This document shows, piece by piece, positions 63,505 to 64,000 of a stretch of 64,000 nucleotides of DNA. The position numbers and the translations under genes are program-made. Within the stretch, counting starts at the first letter, position 1. Each line of letters starts with the position of its first letter. The notes under the pieces were generated by a model that did no database searches, was not told where the DNA came from, and was given only the letters and a program-made list of their open reading frames with translations. The stretch is from CAWGXG01 sp963826505 (GTDB lineage Bacteria > Chloroflexota > Anaerolineae > Aggregatilineales > Aggregatilineaceae): positions 124,001 through 188,000 of the forward strand of contig CAWGXG010000006.1 of NCBI GenBank assembly GCA_963826505.1, in the 5' to 3' direction.

Positions 63505-64000
63505 TTACCTCTGCTCCCCTAACGTCCGGCGGAAGAACCACAGCGTCACACCGTTGATCAGCACGCCCAGCCCGGCCAGCCACACCAACTGCGGCCACAG
63601 CACATCCAGCCCGACGTCCTTTTGCAGAATGCCGCGCAAGATGACCATCCAATGCCGGATCGGGAACAGGTTGGAAAGCGCCTGCATGGCGGGCGGCATG
63701 GATTCCACGGGGACGGCATAGCCCGAAAAGGTGATGTCCACGAACGCGATCAGCATCACGATAAGCAGTGCTTGATTCTGAGTGTGGGCAATCATCGCGA
63801 CCAGGAAGCCGCGCCCCAGCTCGACGAACAGGTAACCCGCCGCCAGCAGGAGCAGCAGCGCCAGCGATCCGCGCACGGGAATGTCGAACACGACGTTCAT
63901 GATGCCCAGCACCAGCAGAAAGTTAGCATAACCCACGGCCATCGCCGGAATAGCTTTGCCCAGGATCACCTCGATGGGGCGCATAGGCATGACGAGCAAC
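63505..64000 (-). CDS. ABC-2 type permease, 5' end beyond the window
   Basis: The frame is open to the right edge, so the first Met seen (63999) is probably internal. The 164 residues seen are the C-terminal half of an ABC-2 permease: MPMRPIEVILGKAIPAM, three to four membrane helices, the FSGYAVPVESMPPAMQALSNLFPIRHWMVILRGILQKD loop typical of the family, and a last membrane helix. It forms an exporter with the ATPase gene that follows. Confidence 0.92.
   Translation of the reverse strand, partial: LLVMPMRPIEVILGKAIPAMAVGYANFLLVLGIMNVVFDIPVRGSLALLLLLAAGYLFVELGRGFLVAMIAHTQNQALLIVMLIAFVDITFSGYAVPVESMPPAMQALSNLFPIRHWMVILRGILQKDVGLDVLWPQLVWLAGLGVLINGVTLWFFRRTLGEQR

Overview
The window is a GC-rich bacterial chromosome segment carrying about 50 protein genes and no rRNA, tRNA or CRISPR that I could recognise. 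It most resembles a member of the Chloroflexota (Anaerolineae-like). The pointers are Thr/Pro-rich surface proteins, an ATPase-less sugar ABC importer, the rpmH-rnpA-yidD-yidC-jag order without outer-membrane or LPS genes, and a pupylation locus outside Actinobacteria. This assignment is an inference; no marker gene settles it.

1-12,400 (all minus strand): the outstanding region. A proteasomal-type AAA ATPase (ARC/Mpa), a Dop, a Pup and a PafA-like Pup ligase fused to TPR and HEAT repeats are followed directly by an FHA-RING protein, an E1-like ThiF enzyme with a zinc ribbon, an E2 with an HPN motif and active-site Cys, a duplicated YbjN/CesT-like protein, a small ubiquitin-like protein ending in Gly, and an unrecognised gene cut by the left edge. 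Pup conjugation and a ubiquitin-type E1-E2-E3 cascade therefore sit in one gene array. No 20S proteasome subunit and no JAB peptidase is visible. A good sigma70 promoter lies upstream of the ATPase, and a second control region lies before pup.

12,400-30,600: carbohydrate genes (GH172/DUF2961, PfkB kinase, secreted pullulanase), an ABC exporter, an ArsB/NhaD-type ion transporter with a CBS protein, xylulokinase, an unrecognised membrane protein, a GT39-like glycosyltransferase, a YceI-like protein and a three-gene coupled operon of envelope proteins. 30,600-42,960: an LCP protein, a frameshifted PP2C-like/beta-propeller gene, a TIM-barrel protein, two 3-hydroxyacyl-CoA dehydrogenase-like paralogues, formiminotransferase-cyclodeaminase, an M23 peptidase, DUF1905, an amidohydrolase and a second PfkB kinase.

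42,960-49,000: the conserved rpmH-rnpA-yidD-(PQQ lipoprotein)-yidC-jag operon, then a membrane-anchored unknown and an ECF sigma/anti-sigma pair. 49,000-53,600: acyl-CoA dehydrogenase, etfB, etfA (both broken by one-base shifts) and coaBC. 53,600-62,500: a sugar or glycerol-phosphate-type ABC importer diverging from a DeoR regulator, a phosphodiesterase, an MFS transporter, a GDPD and an aspartoacylase-like gene. Both divergent promoters carry the same palindrome. The right edge holds an ABC-2 export system running off the window.

Four independent one-base frame breaks (E2 tail, PP2C/propeller, etfB, etfA) suggest assembly indels, so single breaks should not be read as biology without read support.
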